Below are positions 62,861 to 64,000 of a stretch of 64,000 nucleotides of DNA, in pieces. The stretch comes from Clostridium beijerinckii (GTDB taxonomy: Bacteria; Bacillota; Clostridia; Clostridiales; Clostridiaceae), in NCBI RefSeq assembly GCF_018223745.1, contig NZ_CP073653.1, forward strand, positions 4,638,001-4,702,000, in the 5' to 3' direction. The stretch's first letter is position 1; every line of letters begins with the position of its first letter. Position numbers and translations under genes: made by a program. The notes beneath the pieces were generated by a model. It was not told the origin of the DNA and ran no database searches. It was given only the letters and a program-made list of their open reading frames with translations.

Positions 62861-64000
62861 TAAATTCCTGATTTGAATGTTAATAATGTATTTGATAATA
62901 ACTTACCTGTTGCACGTTCTGTTATAGAAACATGGCAAGTAGTTAATGTTGTTATTGTATTATTCTTCACAGAGAAAGAATTGTCTGATTTGCGTGTTAC
63001 CGTAATTTTTGTACCAAGTGCAACCCCTGCACTATCAAGCACATAATCTATAGCAGGATATGTCTTAGTTACACCATTATCGGTACTATAATAAACAGTA
63101 TAAGTTGATGTAACGTATTGTTTAATTGTTGTAGTTTGACTCCAATTTTCTGTATAAACTGCTACTGGCTCAACTGTAACAGTTAATGATAATGTTGCAC
63201 TTACATTCTCATATGTGGCTGTAATTGTGGCTGTTCCACTTGCTATAGTTGTAACTAATCCTGTTGAACTTACTGTAGCTATACTTGTATCACTTGAAAC
63301 GAAACTTACTACTGGTGAACTTACTGCACTTCCATTATCAGTACAAGTTGCAATAATTTGATGTGTATTTCCAGTAAATAATGATTGAGAACTTGAATCT
63401 AAAGCTATTGTATAAGTGTGTGGTATCTTTTTAACTTCAAAGCTTAAGGTATCACTAACCCCCTCAAATGTAGCTGTTATATTACAAGTACCAATATTAA
63501 CTGTTGTAACTAATCCTGTTGCATCTATAGTAGCAATACTTGTATTATCACTTAAATAGCTTACTATTGGATTTTCTACTGTAACATCATTATCCTTACA
63601 AATTGCATTAACTTGATAAGTTGAGCCTTGATAAACACTATCTGTAGGCTCTAAGTTTATAGTATAAGTATGAACAATTGGTTTTGCTTCAACTATTATA
63701 CTAATAACCGTATTTACTCCTTGGTAACTGCAAGTTATATCAACGTTTCCTACTGCTAAAGTTGTTACTTCTCCTGTTGCTGAAACACTAGCTATATTTG
63801 TATTACTTGAACTATATGTAATAACTGGATTACTTACTATAGCACTATTTTTCTTACAAGTAGCTTCAATTTGATATGTTCCATCTTGAATTATAGATTT
63901 ACTTGTTTCAGATAAATCTATTGTATAAACATTAGCATTAGATGTTAAATTAAAGGTAGCTGTTACATTTGCATATCCACATATAATATTACAAGAACCT
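62860..64000 (-). CDS. Phage structural protein with bacterial Ig-like (Big_2) repeats, partial
   Basis: The frame is open from the right edge to the stop at 62860, giving 380 residues. Four Ig-like units of about 85 residues can be seen (the first cut by the edge). Each has the pattern 'Y.I.L......G..Y.I.ATC......V.NP.VSY.SS.TSIA.VS.TG.VTT...G...IT..Y..V', e.g. NTNIASVSATGEVTT and DTSIATVSSTGLVTT. The last 110 residues differ and include VYTENWSQTTTIKQYVTSTY. Such repeats decorate phage tail or head proteins and help attach to cell surfaces. It lies directly before the lysis genes, as tail genes usually do. Confidence 0.85.
   Translation of the reverse strand, partial: GSCNIICGYANVTATFNLTSNANVYTIDLSETSKSIIQDGTYQIEATCKKNSAIVSNPVITYSSSNTNIASVSATGEVTTLAVGNVDITCSYQGVNTVISIIVEAKPIVHTYTINLEPTDSVYQGSTYQVNAICKDNDVTVENPIVSYLSDNTSIATIDATGLVTTVNIGTCNITATFEGVSDTLSFEVKKIPHTYTIALDSSSQSLFTGNTHQIIATCTDNGSAVSSPVVSFVSSDTSIATVSSTGLVTTIASGTATITATYENVSATLSLTVTVEPVAVYTENWSQTTTIKQYVTSTYTVYYSTDNGVTKTYPAIDYVLDSAGVALGTKITVTRKSDNSFSVKNNTITTLTTCHVSITERATGKLLSNTLLTFKSGI

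Larger units (their letters stand above)
55800..64000 (-). mobile_element. Prophage-like element (partial, continues past the window)
   Basis: From the yebC junction rightwards all genes are phage or plasmid type: replication-relaxation protein, FtsK-like ATPase, ParM actin with small partners, cargo genes, XhlA, holin, amidase and an Ig-domain structural protein. All are on the minus strand. No integrase is seen in the window. The presence of partition genes suggests an element that can also live as a plasmid. Confidence 0.65.

Overview
This is a very AT-rich stretch (GC looks to be about 30 percent) with strong GGAGG-type ribosome binding sites. It has anaerobe-type genes and the gene order glnA, ANTAR regulator, glutamate synthase large and small subunits. 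All of this points to a solvent-forming Clostridium (cluster I, of the C. beijerinckii / C. saccharobutylicum kind). Nearly every gene lies on the minus strand. The plus-strand exceptions are lysC, a broken IS110-type transposase and a possible small antisense RNA. No rRNA, tRNA or CRISPR array was seen.

Layout. 1-11200: after the start of an HD-GYP-like gene comes a complete sulfate assimilation cluster: two sulfate-binding lipoproteins, an ABC transporter (cysT, cysW, cysA), an AprBA-type APS reductase and the ATP sulfurylase cysDN. 11600-14700: ferrous iron uptake (two feoA, feoB, a Cys-rich FeoB partner) behind two Fur boxes. 15300-16530: NADP isocitrate dehydrogenase. 16860-19660: a replisome-organiser-like protein with a tandemly duplicated leader, a small membrane protein and a CPBP protease, in a region full of short palindromic repeats. 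20190-28480: the nitrogen cluster gltD, gltB, nitR, glnA, with an ANTAR-type attenuator before glnA. 29250-30640: lysC, flanked by two related rod-shaped inverted repeats that look like structured RNAs. 31170-36130: a LysM protein, DedA, an AAA/PD-DExK gene bracketed by 41-bp direct repeats, and an O-antigen ligase-like protein. 36350-37900: a frameshifted IS110-family element. 38660-52760: a type IV pilus operon (pilD, B, C, A, M, N, O, three pilin-like genes and a large double-VWA protein). 53580-53870: a small hydrophobic protein with a convergent candidate RNA, resembling a type I toxin-antitoxin pair. 54034-55577: an intact DDE insertion sequence. 55740-64000: a prophage-like element next to a yebC 3' end fragment. 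It carries a ParM actin between two related small proteins, an FtsK-like ATPase, a replication-relaxation protein, a PIN-like protein, a lysis cassette (XhlA, holin, amidase) and an Ig-domain structural protein that runs off the window.

How the parts fit. The sulfate genes take in sulfate, activate it to APS and reduce it with an AprAB-like enzyme; no cysC or cysH is present here. Isocitrate dehydrogenase supplies 2-oxoglutarate to the GS-GOGAT cycle, where the ANTAR protein probably acts on the glnA leader RNA. The pilus operon is complete for assembly but has no pilT retraction ATPase in the window. Intergenic regions carry several families of repeats and hairpins that ordinary annotation would miss. 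The least explained are the lysC-flanking RNAs, the duplicated leaders at 17.65-18.05 kb and the type I toxin-like locus.
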